Below, piece by piece: positions 1-9,509 of a stretch of 64,000 bases of DNA (position 1 is its first letter; each line of letters begins with the position of its first letter). The notes under the pieces are model-generated. The model was not told the DNA's origin. It did no database searches and was given only the letters and a program-made list of their open reading frames with translations. The position numbers were made by a program, and so were the translations under genes. The DNA lies in contig CAKROE010000002.1 of the NCBI GenBank assembly GCA_934371915.1, forward strand, positions 1-64,000, given 5' to 3'. The DNA comes from an uncultured Blautia sp. Lineage in GTDB: Bacteria; Bacillota; Clostridia; Lachnospirales; Lachnospiraceae.

Positions 1-98
1 ATCCCATATACTGTGATCTCAAATCCGAAAACCGTAAACGACTTATTCATCCCCTCAAAGTAAGCGCTGATATTAGGAAATCGAATTGAAAGATTCAT
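1..98 (-). CDS. lgt: Prolipoprotein diacylglyceryl transferase, N-terminal fragment
   Basis: Only the first ~32 codons lie in the window; the gene runs off the left edge. The peptide starts MNLSIRFPNISAYF and continues to FGFEITVYG, which resembles the N-terminus of Lgt, the membrane enzyme that attaches diacylglycerol to the lipobox cysteine of prolipoproteins. The start is supported by a GGAAGGTG ribosome binding site just upstream. It lies 53 bases downstream of ychF on the same strand. The identification rests on a short fragment. Confidence 0.6.
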   Translation of the reverse strand, partial: MNLSIRFPNISAYFEGMNKSFTVFGFEITVYG

Positions 99-118
99 AA
101 AACACCTTCCCTTATTCC

Positions 119-136
119 GGATCTTAAACAAGATCC
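119..136 (-). terminator. Hairpin between ychF and lgt
   Basis: A perfect 7-bp stem (GGATCTT / AAGATCC) with a 4-base loop sits 15 bases after the ychF stop. No clear U-tract follows on the minus strand, so it may be a weak terminator or an mRNA-stabilising stem rather than a full stop. Confidence 0.3.
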
Positions 137-151
137 TTTATCTGTGATCCA

Positions 152-1249
152 TTATACGTTGAATCTGAAGAGTATTACATCGCCATCCTGAACGATATAT
201 TCTTTACCTTCCATACGTACAAGGCCTTTTTCTCTTGCACCTGCATAGGAACCGCAGTCAAGAAGATCCTGATAATTGACAACTTCTGCCTTAATAAATC
301 CTCTTTCAAAGTCTGTGTGGATCTTGCCTGCTGCCTGTGGTGCTTTCGTTCCGGTTTTGATCGTCCACGCACGTGTCTCATCTTCTCCGGATGTCAGAAA
401 GCTCATCAGTCCCAGAAGACTGTAGCTTGCTTTTACCAGTTTCTCAAGACCGGATTCCTTCAATCCGAGGTCTTCGAGGAACATTTTCTTTTCGTCATCA
501 TCCAGCTCGGAGATCTCTTCCTCAATCTCTGCACAGATTACGAATACTTCGCTCTTCTGCTCTGCTGCGTATTTTCTTACTGCCTGTACATGAGCGTTGG
601 ACTCACCGTCATCTGCCAGGTCATCCTCACTTACATTTGCAGCATAGATCACCGGTTTCCATGTAAGAAGGTTGTATGTTCCCATCCAGCCCTCTTCATC
701 CTCAGTTTCAAGCTCCATGGTGATCGCCATGTTACCGTCTTCGAGATGTTTCTTGACTTTCTGAAGGAAATCAAGCTCTTTGGCAGCTTCCTTATCCATA
801 CGTGCAGTCTTGGTTACTTTTGCAATTCTTCTCTCAAGAATTTCGATATCAGAGAAGATCAGCTCAAGGTTGATCGTCTCAATGTCACGCAGCGGATCAA
901 TACTTCCGTCTACATGAATGACATTCGGATCTTCAAAGCAGCGTACTACATGTACGATTGCATCTACTTCACGGATATTTGCAAGGAACTGGTTACCGAG
1001 ACCTTCACCCTTGGAAGCCCCCTTTACCAGGCCTGCGATATCAACAAATTCGATAACAGCCGGTGTCACCTTTTTAGAGTGGTAAAAATCTCCGAGCAGT
1101 TTCAGTCTTTCATCCGGAACAGTAACCACGCCGACGTTCGGATCGATGGTACAGAATGGATAGTTTGCGGATTCTGCGCCTGCTTTTGTCAGTGAATTGA
1201 ACAGTGTACTTTTGCCTACGTTTGGCAGTCCTACGATACCAAGTTTCAT
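152..1249 (-). CDS. ychF: Redox-regulated ATPase YchF (Obg family)
   Basis: A 365-residue protein of full YchF length. The P-loop [14 protein letters not shown] lies at residues 7-20, the [19 protein letters not shown] switch II region near residue 70, and an ANVSEDDL sequence near residue 204 stands where true GTPases have NKxD; this is why YchF prefers ATP. A C-terminal TGS domain follows, ending in [11 protein letters not shown]. The family binds ribosomes and affects translation and oxidative stress responses. It is followed by lgt on the same strand. Confidence 0.96.
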   Translation of the reverse strand: MKLGIVGLPNVGKSTLFNSLTKAGAESANYPFCTIDPNVGVVTVPDERLKLLGDFYHSKKVTPAVIEFVDIAGLVKGASKGEGLGNQFLANIREVDAIVHVVRCFEDPNVIHVDGSIDPLRDIETINLELIFSDIEILERRIAKVTKTARMDKEAAKELDFLQKVKKHLEDGNMAITMELETEDEEGWMGTYNLLTWKPVIYAANVSEDDLADDGESNAHVQAVRKYAAEQKSEVFVICAEIEEEISELDDDEKKMFLEDLGLKESGLEKLVKASYSLLGLMSFLTSGEDETRAWTIKTGTKAPQAAGKIHTDFERGFIKAEVVNYQDLLDCGSYAGAREKGLVRMEGKEYIVQDGDVILFRFNV

Positions 1250-1351
1250 TTTCTATATTTCTCCATTTCGTATTTTATTATTTAAAATTTATACTCACAC
1301 AATTTTATCACACACCGGAAAAAAAGTCCATATCTCCCTCTTGTCCGGATC

Positions 1352-2176
1352 TCAGTCTTCTTTAAGAATAAACTTACGTATGATCTCCGCCACACCGTCA
1401 TGATTGTTGTCATGTTCGGTAACATAATTTCCATATTCCGCAATACCCGGATATGCATTACACATAACGGCACCGACATGAGCAGCCTTCAGCATTTCAA
1501 TGTCGTTCTGCGCATCCCCTGCCGCAACGGAATTTTCGATCGGTACGTCCACATAATCACAGAACCATCTGACCGCAAAGCCTTTTGAAATACCTTCCGG
1601 TACGATTTCCTGATAACGGTCATTTGAAAAGAAGCTCTGCACTTTTCCGGCCAGCGGTGCGATGACCTCTCTCTGGAATTTCAGATTTTTCTCTCTTTCT
1701 TCGCTGGTAGTAAGTGCAATAAGTTTATAGGGATCTTTCGGCACTACTTCCTCTGCGCTCGCCACGATTTTATACGGAAGCCGGTTGACTGCAGCATACT
1801 GCCTTAACTCTTCCGTTTCTCTGACACTGAGAATTTCCGTATCATTGTATCCCTGAATATGCAGGTCGCGTTTCAATGCTTCGTTTATAATATCAACCGC
1901 TATTTCCTTCGGAAATGTTTTGCCGTAAACTGTTTTTTCATGATATGGATCATATATCTGCCCACCATTGAAGCAGATCACATAACAGCCGTCCCTGACA
2001 AGTCCCGCTTTCGCTGCGCAGACCCGTGCGCTTGCAAGAGGTCTTCCCGTACAGACCACGATTTTGTGTCCCTTTGCAAGAGCCTCATCGATTGCTGCCT
2101 GATTTCCCGGTGTAACCTCTTTTGCATCGTTTAATAATGTTCCATCCAGATCTGTAAATAAAACTCTAGTACTCAT
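1352..2176 (-). CDS. Cof-type HAD-IIB family phosphatase
   Basis: A 274-residue haloacid-dehalogenase hydrolase of the Cof/YidA type, probably acting on phosphorylated sugars or cofactors in the cytoplasm. Motif I is FTDLDGTLLND at residues 7-17, motif II is VCTGRP near residue 41, and motif IV is GDAQNDIEML near residue 219; the C2B cap lies between. Its start codon overlaps the stop of the upstream G3E GTPase gene by 4 bases, so the two are translationally coupled. The substrate cannot be told from sequence. Confidence 0.9.
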   Translation of the reverse strand: MSTRVLFTDLDGTLLNDAKEVTPGNQAAIDEALAKGHKIVVCTGRPLASARVCAAKAGLVRDGCYVICFNGGQIYDPYHEKTVYGKTFPKEIAVDIINEALKRDLHIQGYNDTEILSVRETEELRQYAAVNRLPYKIVASAEEVVPKDPYKLIALTTSEEREKNLKFQREVIAPLAGKVQSFFSNDRYQEIVPEGISKGFAVRWFCDYVDVPIENSVAAGDAQNDIEMLKAAHVGAVMCNAYPGIAEYGNYVTEHDNNHDGVAEIIRKFILKED

Positions 2177-3105
2177 TCTTTCAAATATCCCCGTATCTTT
2201 TCTTCATTCATCTGTTCACCTATGATGATTAACACATCCTGTCCTGCTTCCAGTGAATGCATCGTCAGCTCATGGGCCGTCGCATTCAGCTCCTGCCATG
2301 CATTTCCGTCTTTCAAAAATCCCTTGATGCGGAAAACCTGTCCGCATTCCGGATCCTCGAAAATTTGCCTTACTGCTTCTTTAGCTTTCATCAGAGAAAT
2401 CCCCTCGTCCATCAAAAACAGTGACTGGAAAATTTCGTCCTGCTCTACATACATTTTTTCATAATCTTCGACCTGATAACCGGATTCCGAGATTTTTTTG
2501 TAATCTTTTTCGGTAAAATCTTCCCAAGTCTGACAAACCACTTCATCTTTCAAAACTCTTTTACAGTGAATTTTCTCCAAAGCGCGGTTGATATGCGCAA
2601 CCGTTGCCCTTATCTGTTCCTCCGATGCCTGCGGTGTACGGCTCAGCAAAATACAGCCTGCATTTGCCGCCTCCGATGCAAGAATATAATCCGCGCCTTC
2701 TGAAAGTTTTTCTTCCAGACACGCATCCACCACAGTAATGACATTTCCGATCTGATACCATTTATCAAGCGGTTCTTCGTGCAGTGCATCAAAAAAATCA
2801 TCAACATCAAAGATTCCGGACGGTTCGATCAGCACACGATCATATCCGCACATTCCCATAGCAATAAGCTTTGTGCGAAAACGTCTCCGGTAACAGTCTT
2901 TATCGCATCCGCCTGCAACCATTTCCAGTTCGCAGTTTTCACCTTCCAGTTCCCGAAGGAGCATCATATCTACATTGATCGCGCCAAAATCATTTTCCAG
3001 TATCCCGATATTCTGTCCCTGTTTCATCAGGTAACGTGCGTATTTTTTTATAAATGTCGTCTTTCCCGATCCGAGAAATCCCGTGATCAGATCTACCTTT
3101 ACCAT
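2173..3105 (-). CDS. CobW/G3E-family P-loop protein with degenerate motifs
   Basis: 310 residues with an N-terminal Walker A GFLGSGKTTF (residues 8-17), a LIEPSGIFDVDDFF switch region near residue 95 and a C-terminal CobW-like domain. G3E proteins are usually metallochaperones or cofactor insertases. Two family hallmarks are altered: the CxCC metal motif is replaced by GGCDKDCYRR, and where NKxD should give guanine specificity the protein reads ILLSRTPQA. It is therefore likely a divergent subgroup with altered nucleotide or metal handling. It is coupled to the downstream HAD gene. Confidence 0.8.
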   Translation of the reverse strand: MVKVDLITGFLGSGKTTFIKKYARYLMKQGQNIGILENDFGAINVDMMLLRELEGENCELEMVAGGCDKDCYRRRFRTKLIAMGMCGYDRVLIEPSGIFDVDDFFDALHEEPLDKWYQIGNVITVVDACLEEKLSEGADYILASEAANAGCILLSRTPQASEEQIRATVAHINRALEKIHCKRVLKDEVVCQTWEDFTEKDYKKISESGYQVEDYEKMYVEQDEIFQSLFLMDEGISLMKAKEAVRQIFEDPECGQVFRIKGFLKDGNAWQELNATAHELTMHSLEAGQDVLIIIGEQMNEEKIRGYLKE

Positions 3106-3130
3106 AGCATGCCTCTTTCTCTGTTTCTCA

Positions 3131-3733
3131 TTATATCCTTATCTCTTCCCGGATCTTTTCGGCAAATATCCGGTGACCATCCTCCGTAAAATGCACACCA
3201 TCATAAATAACCGGGATCTCCCATCCGCTTGCATCTGTAAAAGCGACACCAACACGGCGAGCGATCCTCTGATATTCTTTCCCGAGATTACGGGATTCCG
3301 CAAGAAGTTCCAGACGATCTACCCATGCTCCCTCCTGCATCGCGGGAGGGGCGATCAGCCGAAGTTTCATTTTGCGGCTCGCAAGCCCTGCTTCTTCCAT
3401 AAGCCGTTTCAGGAAACGTTCCATACGTTTCGCCACATCGACAGCCGTAAAATCCGGATTTTCGAGCAGATCATTGGTTCCCAGCATTACCCAGAGCCAT
3501 ACCGAATTCGGCCGTCGGTGCCAGTCACGCACCTGGTCACAGGCAAACTTCACCGTACTGACCGTATGTGGAATACTTCTTCCGTTTACTCCCTGATTCT
3601 CAATTTTCCATTCTGTTTCTGCATCCAGGATCCCGGTCCAGCGTACATCCTTCGGATATCGCCCCTCCATCTGGTCATGCGGATCATAACCATATGTATT
3701 TGAATCTCCATAACAGATAATTGTTCCCGGCAT
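3131..3733 (-). CDS. SGNH/GDSL-family hydrolase
   Basis: A 200-residue esterase-like protein. Block I is CYGDSNTYGYDP at residues 7-18 with the nucleophilic serine, block III is LGTNDLL near residue 84, and block V is DGVHFTEDGH near residue 177 with the catalytic Asp and His. No signal peptide is visible, so it probably acts inside the cell on an acyl or acetyl ester, for example a carbohydrate. The true substrate is unknown. Confidence 0.88.
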   Translation of the reverse strand: MPGTIICYGDSNTYGYDPHDQMEGRYPKDVRWTGILDAETEWKIENQGVNGRSIPHTVSTVKFACDQVRDWHRRPNSVWLWVMLGTNDLLENPDFTAVDVAKRMERFLKRLMEEAGLASRKMKLRLIAPPAMQEGAWVDRLELLAESRNLGKEYQRIARRVGVAFTDASGWEIPVIYDGVHFTEDGHRIFAEKIREEIRI

Positions 3734-3756
3734 ATTCTCCCTCTTTTCTTAGCGGG

Positions 3757-4302
3757 TCACCCCAGCTGTCTTCCCAGTATTTTTAATTTTTCCCGCCGCT
3801 TGCGGTAATCCGGCAGTTCTTTTTCGACTACTGCCCAGAAACGCGGCGAGTGATTCATCTCTTTGCGGTGCGCAAGTTCATGAACAACCACATAATCCAG
3901 AAGTTCCGGCGGCATCAGAACCAGTTTCCAGTTAAAATTCAGGTTTCCGGCCGAACTGCAGCTTCCCCATCGGGTCTTCTGCTCCCGGATCGTAATACGG
4001 TTATACGTAACTCCCATGCGCTTTGCAAAATATGCTGTACGCTCCGGAAAAATCTCCTTTGCCCGTAGTATACCATCCCGCCGTTCTTCTTCTGTAATGA
4101 CATGCACCTGTTCCCTGTATTTTTTAACTTTTTTCTGCTGCATCCCGATCCAGTCTTCATGCTCTGCCACAAATTTTTCTATCCTGTACTTTGCCAGGCG
4201 AAGCGGTGCTCGAACGACCACGCTGCCATCCGGTTTTACCTGAATCGTGAGTGATTTTCTTCCGGAACGTATCAGTTCGTATTCTGTCAAATCTTTCTCC
4301 AC
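3757..4302 (-). CDS. YgjP-like (DUF45) zinc metallopeptidase
   Basis: 181 residues. The HELAHRKEMNHSPRFW motif near residue 140 is the HExxH zinc site with the third ligand histidine typical of the YgjP/SprT-like M48 clan, and KTRWGSCSSAGNLNFNW before it is the other family signature. No membrane segment is seen, so it is cytoplasmic. It is the first gene downstream of thiN; the gap is only 12 bases. Confidence 0.9.
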   Translation of the reverse strand: MEKDLTEYELIRSGRKSLTIQVKPDGSVVVRAPLRLAKYRIEKFVAEHEDWIGMQQKKVKKYREQVHVITEEERRDGILRAKEIFPERTAYFAKRMGVTYNRITIREQKTRWGSCSSAGNLNFNWKLVLMPPELLDYVVVHELAHRKEMNHSPRFWAVVEKELPDYRKRREKLKILGRQLG

Positions 4303-4314
4303 TCCGTTCTGTCA

Positions 4315-4974
4315 TCAGTCTCTTGTCATCAGCATCAGGAGAGACTTCCCGTCAAACGACACAACTGCTTCCTCCGCCTGGATCTCATTGCTGACAGTAA
4401 GACCACTGTCCGAAACTCTGAGATGATAGTGATCTAACGGATACTTAAATCCCACAAGCGTCAGTCCCGGCATATCTCCCTCAATAGAAAAGAATGACAC
4501 ATATTTTCCAAACTGTTCCTTTTTCTTAAGTACTGTACCACTCTCAATCAATCTCATATAATTCCACTGATCGATCAATGTAATCTCCGTACCCCGCTCT
4601 CTGCCAAGCACCAGCAGTCCGAAATTTGCCAACAGATGATCGATCCGATTACCGGTCGCTCCAAAAATCGTGATGTTTTTCGCCCCTCTGTCAATTGCAA
4701 AATTCACTGCAGACTGTGTATCAGAATCATCTTTTTCCGGTTTCAAACGTACGGTCTCCGTCTCTTTCAAAGTATTCAGATACTCTTCTCCGGCAGATGA
4801 AAGACTGTCAAAATCTCCGACCGCTACATCCGGCACCCAATCCGTTCCGATAAAAAATTCCACGCCTTTATCTGCTGCGATCAGGCATACATTTTCTTTT
4901 TTATTTTTCTGTAAAAAATCGAGGGCAAAATCTCTCTGGATATTGCCCCCGCTTACGATGATCACATCTTTCAT
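4315..4974 (-). CDS. thiN: Thiamine diphosphokinase
   Basis: About 219 residues from the ATG at 4974, which is preceded by GAGGAACAAT. ThiN transfers pyrophosphate from ATP to thiamine to make thiamine diphosphate. Visible signatures are IAADKGVEFF, VGDFDSLS, KDDSDTQSA and GATGNRIDHLLAN. A longer reading from an upstream TTG is possible. It is not part of the riboswitch-controlled thi operon at 18-22 kb but of the rsgA-rpe-thiN run typical of Firmicutes. Confidence 0.95.
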   Translation of the reverse strand: MKDVIIVSGGNIQRDFALDFLQKNKKENVCLIAADKGVEFFIGTDWVPDVAVGDFDSLSSAGEEYLNTLKETETVRLKPEKDDSDTQSAVNFAIDRGAKNITIFGATGNRIDHLLANFGLLVLGRERGTEITLIDQWNYMRLIESGTVLKKKEQFGKYVSFFSIEGDMPGLTLVGFKYPLDHYHLRVSDSGLTVSNEIQAEEAVVSFDGKSLLMLMTRD

Positions 4975-4982
4975 ATTGTTCC

Positions 4983-5657
4983 TCAATCGATCTTTTCACT
5001 GATCTCTTTCATTTTTTTCTGGATCTTATGTACATTGGACTCCAGATCACCGTTAAATACATAAGAACCTGCAACAAGAACATTTGCCCCTGCTTTCATA
5101 GCAGTTTCAATCGTTTCATCATTGATTCCGCCATCAACCTCTATATCCACCTTCATCTCTTCTCTGTCAATGATTTCTTTCAGTTCTTCAATCTTTTCTG
5201 TACATTCTGTCAGATATTTCTGACCGCCAAATCCAGGCTGAACAGTCATGATCAGTACCATATCCACGTCTTCCAGAAGGTGGCTGATATCATTTACCGG
5301 TGTAGCAGGCTTAATGGATACTCCGACCTTTACGCCCGCATCTTTGATCAGTTCAATTGCCCTTTCAAGATCCTCACAGGCCTCTGCATGTACTGTGATA
5401 GAATCTGCTCCACAGTCTACGAAATCCTGAATATAACGCTCCGGCGCCGAGACCATCAGATGCACATCAAAAAACATATTGGATTCTTTACGGATTGATT
5501 TGATCACCGGCATTCCGAATGAAATACTCGGAACAAAATCTCCATCCATTACATCAATGTGAAGCCATTTGACTCCGGCCCTTTCGAGAGTCTGAATCTG
5601 TTCTCCCAGACGGTTAAAGTCTGCGGACAAAATTGAGGGGCACAATCGATACTCCAT
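4983..5657 (-). CDS. rpe: Ribulose-phosphate 3-epimerase
   Basis: 224 residues, the normal length. It interconverts ribulose 5-phosphate and xylulose 5-phosphate in the pentose phosphate pathway. The signatures LHIDVMDGDFVPSISFG, DVHLMV, MTVQPGFGGQKY and EVDGGIN carry the metal-binding His/Asp residues and the phosphate loop of the TIM barrel. It starts directly after the rsgA stop codon and is followed by thiN. Confidence 0.97.
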   Translation of the reverse strand: MEYRLCPSILSADFNRLGEQIQTLERAGVKWLHIDVMDGDFVPSISFGMPVIKSIRKESNMFFDVHLMVSAPERYIQDFVDCGADSITVHAEACEDLERAIELIKDAGVKVGVSIKPATPVNDISHLLEDVDMVLIMTVQPGFGGQKYLTECTEKIEELKEIIDREEMKVDIEVDGGINDETIETAMKAGANVLVAGSYVFNGDLESNVHKIQKKMKEISEKID

Positions 5658-6536
5658 TTAATATCTCCTTTTCTCTTTCAATTCTTCATATAAACTAAGA
5701 TAATCTTCATATCGGATACGGCTGATTTTTCCGTCCTCGAGAGCTTCTTTTACTCTGCATCCCGGTTCATGGATATGCCTGCATCCCTGAAATCTGCATT
5801 CTTCATCGTATTTTCGAAACTCCGGAAAATAGTCTTTCAGATCCTGTTCTTCCATATCTGTCAGATACAGGGAAGAAAATCCCGGTGTATCCATAAGAAA
5901 CGTATCTTCTCCGACAGGAATGACCTGTGAGTGGCGTGTCGTATGACGTCCTCTTTTCAGTTTCTTACTGATTTCCCCCGTCTCCATCTGTACATCACCC
6001 TGCAAAAGATTGGTCAGTGATGATTTTCCGACTCCGGACGGCCCGGCAACTACAGTTGTCTTTCCTTTCAGGATCTCATGAATCTCCTCCAGGCCTTCTT
6101 TTTCGAGGGCACTGGAAAGGATCACATGATAACCGCAGTTTCTGTAAGTTTCATAAAGTTCTGTCACTTCCTGCTCCGACGCAAGATCTTTTTTATTAAA
6201 ACAGATCACCGCCGGAACATCCGACTGTTCCATCATGATCAGGAAACGATCCAGAAGCATAAAATTAGGTTTGGGATTTTCCATTGCAAAGATCACAAAT
6301 GCCTGATCCACATTCGCCACCGCCGGACGGATCAGAGAATTCTTACGCGGAAGAATCCTGATCAGATTTCCGGTGTGTTCCTGTTTATCCAGAACTGTGA
6401 TCTCCACATTATCACCTACCAGTGGCTTCTGGTTATCTTTACGGAAAATTCCCTTTGCCTTACATTCATAAAGCACCTCATCTTCTCCGTATACATAATA
6501 GAAACCGGCAATTCCTTTTATGATTTTCCCCTGCAT
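5658..6536 (-). CDS. rsgA: Ribosome small subunit-dependent GTPase A
   Basis: 292 residues with the circularly permuted GTPase order: NKKDL (G4) near residue 115 comes before GPSGVGKSSLTNLL (G1) near residue 162 and DTPGFSS (G3). An N-terminal OB fold and a C-terminal zinc-binding knuckle with CRFQGCRHIHEPGC complete the protein. It helps 30S subunit maturation. It sits in the conserved stp-prkC-rsgA-rpe order. Confidence 0.97.
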   Translation of the reverse strand: MQGKIIKGIAGFYYVYGEDEVLYECKAKGIFRKDNQKPLVGDNVEITVLDKQEHTGNLIRILPRKNSLIRPAVANVDQAFVIFAMENPKPNFMLLDRFLIMMEQSDVPAVICFNKKDLASEQEVTELYETYRNCGYHVILSSALEKEGLEEIHEILKGKTTVVAGPSGVGKSSLTNLLQGDVQMETGEISKKLKRGRHTTRHSQVIPVGEDTFLMDTPGFSSLYLTDMEEQDLKDYFPEFRKYDEECRFQGCRHIHEPGCRVKEALEDGKISRIRYEDYLSLYEELKEKRRY

Positions 6537-6539
6537 GGA

Positions 6540-8768
6540 TCACTCGGCTTTCTGGAATGAGATCGGGTACTGTCCAAGCTGCTGATAAGTACCATTTATC
6601 TGCTCAGAAACATATAAGGTACCGGCACTGACTCCCGGTGCACCGGTGATATCCAGTGTATATGGGAAAGTAAGTTTCTCTCCATCCACAACCTGTGTGG
6701 ATGTCATCTCTCCGTTTACTTCCTGGATCAGTTCCAGACGGATTGCTCCGCCCTGATATCCGTTCGGTGTATTTAAAGTCTGTGTACATTTCCATACTTC
6801 GCCATTTGCCACGGCCGCACTCTGCTGTGCACTTGTATCTGCTGTGGACTGTACAGCTGCTGTATCTGTTGTCTGTGTATCTGTCGTTGCGGTGGAAGCT
6901 GTATTGTCTTTCTGTGCATCCGGTGCTTCATTGCCGCTGCTGACTACAATCGTGATCGGCTGATCCGGATCTGCTGCGGTATCTGCTTCCGGACTCTGAG
7001 AAATAACTTCTCCTGCTGCCACATCTGAACTCTGCTGCTCTGTCACCTGAACATCGATCCATTTGCCAAGTGTGGTGATCGCGTCATTTTCTGTCATACC
7101 GACTACACTCGGTACAGATACACTGTTGCCATAATCAAGGCCACGGCTGACAACCAGAGTTACTTCATCACCCGCACTTACATTGCTTCCTGCTTCCGGT
7201 GTATAAGAATCGACATATCCCGGATTTACCAGCGGATAACCACTTCCGTCATCTTCACTGTATGCTTTCTGAACATTTACCGTAAGTCCGAGATCTTCCA
7301 GCGTCTGCTGTGCATCCACTCCGGTCTCTCCGGAGAGATCAGGCATCGTAACAGCCTGCTGTCCCTTACTGATGTAATATTTCAGAGTTGTATACTGTTC
7401 AACTTTTGTTCCTGCCGCAATATTCTGAGAAGAAATGCGTCCTTTTTCCTGTGTGGAACTTTCTTCTCCCATCATCTGCTTGCCAAGTTTTTCTTCTTCA
7501 AGAAGTGCAGTTGCTTCTTCTTCAGTCTTTCCTACCAGATCCGGAACAATTACCATTCCGTCCTCATCTGTCGAAGCCTCTGTATTCTGATCGGTCTGTG
7601 AAGTATCTGTACTGCTGTCACCGCCTATGATGCCGGCTGCTTTTCCGATAAAGAAGATTGCTGCAACCAGAATAGCCGCGCCTGCAAGAAGTGCAAGGAT
7701 CGTAAGGCCTGTATTCGGTGCTTTATGTTTCTTCCTGGATTTCTTATCAGAGGAACGTTTACGGCGATCATCGTCATCGTAATCATCTTCACCGTCATCA
7801 TAATCCGTATCATATTCCTCATCTTCAAGCTGTGCGATGTCTGATGTACGTTTCTTCGGACTATGCTTGATTTCTCCGAGTTCTTCGTCAGAAATCACAA
7901 CTGTCTTTGCCTCATTATCAACAGAGGATAATTTAACAAAATCTCCCTGCGGTTCGATCAGAGAATGCTTCAGATCTGCGATCACATCTTCCATTTTGTC
8001 GTAACGGCGATTTACACTCTTCTGCGTACATTTCAGGATAATCTGCTCAAGGCTGTATGGCAGGTCTTCCGCATACACACTCGGCGGAACCATTTCTTCC
8101 TGAAGATGTTTGATAGCGATTGCCACAGTCGTATCTCCGTCAAATGGAACACGTCCGGTGACCATCTCATATAAAGTAATACCAAGTGAATAAATATCAC
8201 TCTTTTCATCACTGTATCCGCCACGTACCTGCTCCGGTGAGCTGTAATGTACAGATCCCATAACATTGGAACTGATGGTATTGGAAGATGCTGCTCTTGC
8301 GATTCCGAAATCAGTAACCTTGACCTTACCGTCTGTTGAAATGATGATATTCTGCGGTTTTACGTCGCGGTGTACGATTCCGTGATTGTGTGCGGCTTCC
8401 AGCCCCATGGATACCTGAATGGCAATGCTGGTAGCTTCTTTGATAGAAAGTTTGCCTTTCTTTGCAATGTATTCTTTCAGAGTGATGCCTTCGATCAATT
8501 CCATTACAATGTAATAAACGCCTTCGTCATCCCCTACATCAAACACATTGACAATATTCGGATGTGTCAGTCCCGCAGCTGCCTGTGCCTCACTGCGGAA
8601 TTTGCGGATGAATGTAGTATCCTCCCGAAATTCCGGTTTTAATACTTTGACCGCTACAAAACGGTTCAGCTTGTGATCTTTTGCCTTATAAACATCGGCC
8701 ATTCCACCGGTGCCGATCTTCCCTAAGATTTCATAGCGTTCTGCTATGATCATTCCTGTTTTTAACAT
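6540..8768 (-). CDS. prkC: PASTA-domain Ser/Thr protein kinase (PrkC/StkP type)
   Basis: 742 residues. The Hanks-type kinase domain (about 12-275) shows GTGGMADVYKA, VAVKVLK, HRDVKPQNI and TDFGIARA. A juxtamembrane Asp/Glu/Arg/Lys-rich stretch precedes one membrane helix near residues 350-378. Outside lie three PASTA repeats (about 400-610), then a Thr/Ser/Gln/Ala-rich linker and a C-terminal domain of ~75 residues. PASTA domains sense muropeptides or lipid II and control cell wall growth or germination. Its start overlaps the phosphatase stop by 7 bases, so the pair is co-translated. Confidence 0.96.
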   Translation of the reverse strand: MLKTGMIIAERYEILGKIGTGGMADVYKAKDHKLNRFVAVKVLKPEFREDTTFIRKFRSEAQAAAGLTHPNIVNVFDVGDDEGVYYIVMELIEGITLKEYIAKKGKLSIKEATSIAIQVSMGLEAAHNHGIVHRDVKPQNIIISTDGKVKVTDFGIARAASSNTISSNVMGSVHYSSPEQVRGGYSDEKSDIYSLGITLYEMVTGRVPFDGDTTVAIAIKHLQEEMVPPSVYAEDLPYSLEQIILKCTQKSVNRRYDKMEDVIADLKHSLIEPQGDFVKLSSVDNEAKTVVISDEELGEIKHSPKKRTSDIAQLEDEEYDTDYDDGEDDYDDDDRRKRSSDKKSRKKHKAPNTGLTILALLAGAAILVAAIFFIGKAAGIIGGDSSTDTSQTDQNTEASTDEDGMVIVPDLVGKTEEEATALLEEEKLGKQMMGEESSTQEKGRISSQNIAAGTKVEQYTTLKYYISKGQQAVTMPDLSGETGVDAQQTLEDLGLTVNVQKAYSEDDGSGYPLVNPGYVDSYTPEAGSNVSAGDEVTLVVSRGLDYGNSVSVPSVVGMTENDAITTLGKWIDVQVTEQQSSDVAAGEVISQSPEADTAADPDQPITIVVSSGNEAPDAQKDNTASTATTDTQTTDTAAVQSTADTSAQQSAAVANGEVWKCTQTLNTPNGYQGGAIRLELIQEVNGEMTSTQVVDGEKLTFPYTLDITGAPGVSAGTLYVSEQINGTYQQLGQYPISFQKAE

Positions 8769-9508
8769 TTTTCCACCTCATTCGTGAATGGTTCTACCAG
8801 TATGACTGCTATGTTATCCTTACCACCGTTCCGGTTGGCTTCTCTCAGAAGTCTTTCACCCTTCTGCGGCAGTTCTTCTGTCTGGTTCAGTATGATTTTT
8901 TCGATTTCACTGTCTTCTACCATATTGCTCAGACCATCGGAACACATAAGTATCGTACTGTCCGGTTCCAGTTTCAGGTCAAAAAAGTCAATATCTACGG
9001 TGCGCTCTGCACCAAGTGCTCTCGTAATAATGTTTTTATCCGGATGGTTTCTGGCTTCCTCTGGTTTGATTTCACCCATGCGGACCATTTCCTGTACAAG
9101 GGAATGATCCTTTGTTACCTGATGGATCTCACCCTGCACCACATACAGACGGCTGTCTCCGACATTTGCCACATATGCATAATGTCCCACGATCGTGCAG
9201 ACTACCATGGTCGTACCCATTCCCCGCAGATTTTCATCTCTTCGGGAACGATCCAGAATCTCCGTATTTGCAGTCTCAATGGCATGACGAATCACTTTGA
9301 TTGGGTTGAAATCCGCGTCTCTTCGAATCTCGTCCACTAAAGTCTGAACTGCATGTGAGGATGCATAATCCCCTGCATTATGTCCGCCCATTCCATCAGC
9401 GACGACAAACAGATTCGGAAGATTTCCAACCGGGTTTTCGGAAACGAACACATAGTCCTGGTTCATTTTCCTTCTCTGGCCTACATCCGTAGCTGAATAT
9501 ACCCTCAT
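8762..9508 (-). CDS. stp: Stp1/PrpC-type PP2C protein phosphatase
   Basis: 248 residues from the ATG at 9508. PP2C motifs are VADGMGGHNAGDYAS, ANVGDSRLYV, CSDGLSNMV and GGKDNIAVILVEP, with the aspartates that bind the two metal ions. It reverses phosphorylation by the PASTA kinase encoded directly downstream. A GTG four codons upstream would overlap rlmN by 11 bases; the ATG leaves a one-base gap. Confidence 0.96.
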   Translation of the reverse strand: MRVYSATDVGQRRKMNQDYVFVSENPVGNLPNLFVVADGMGGHNAGDYASSHAVQTLVDEIRRDADFNPIKVIRHAIETANTEILDRSRRDENLRGMGTTMVVCTIVGHYAYVANVGDSRLYVVQGEIHQVTKDHSLVQEMVRMGEIKPEEARNHPDKNIITRALGAERTVDIDFFDLKLEPDSTILMCSDGLSNMVEDSEIEKIILNQTEELPQKGERLLREANRNGGKDNIAVILVEPFTNEVEKC

Positions 9509-9509
9509 G

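Noticed and set aside
317..1195. 292-codon plus-strand frame opposite ychF
   Set aside because: It is the antisense shadow of ychF; composition is Cys/Phe-rich and no ribosome binding site or known fold is visible.
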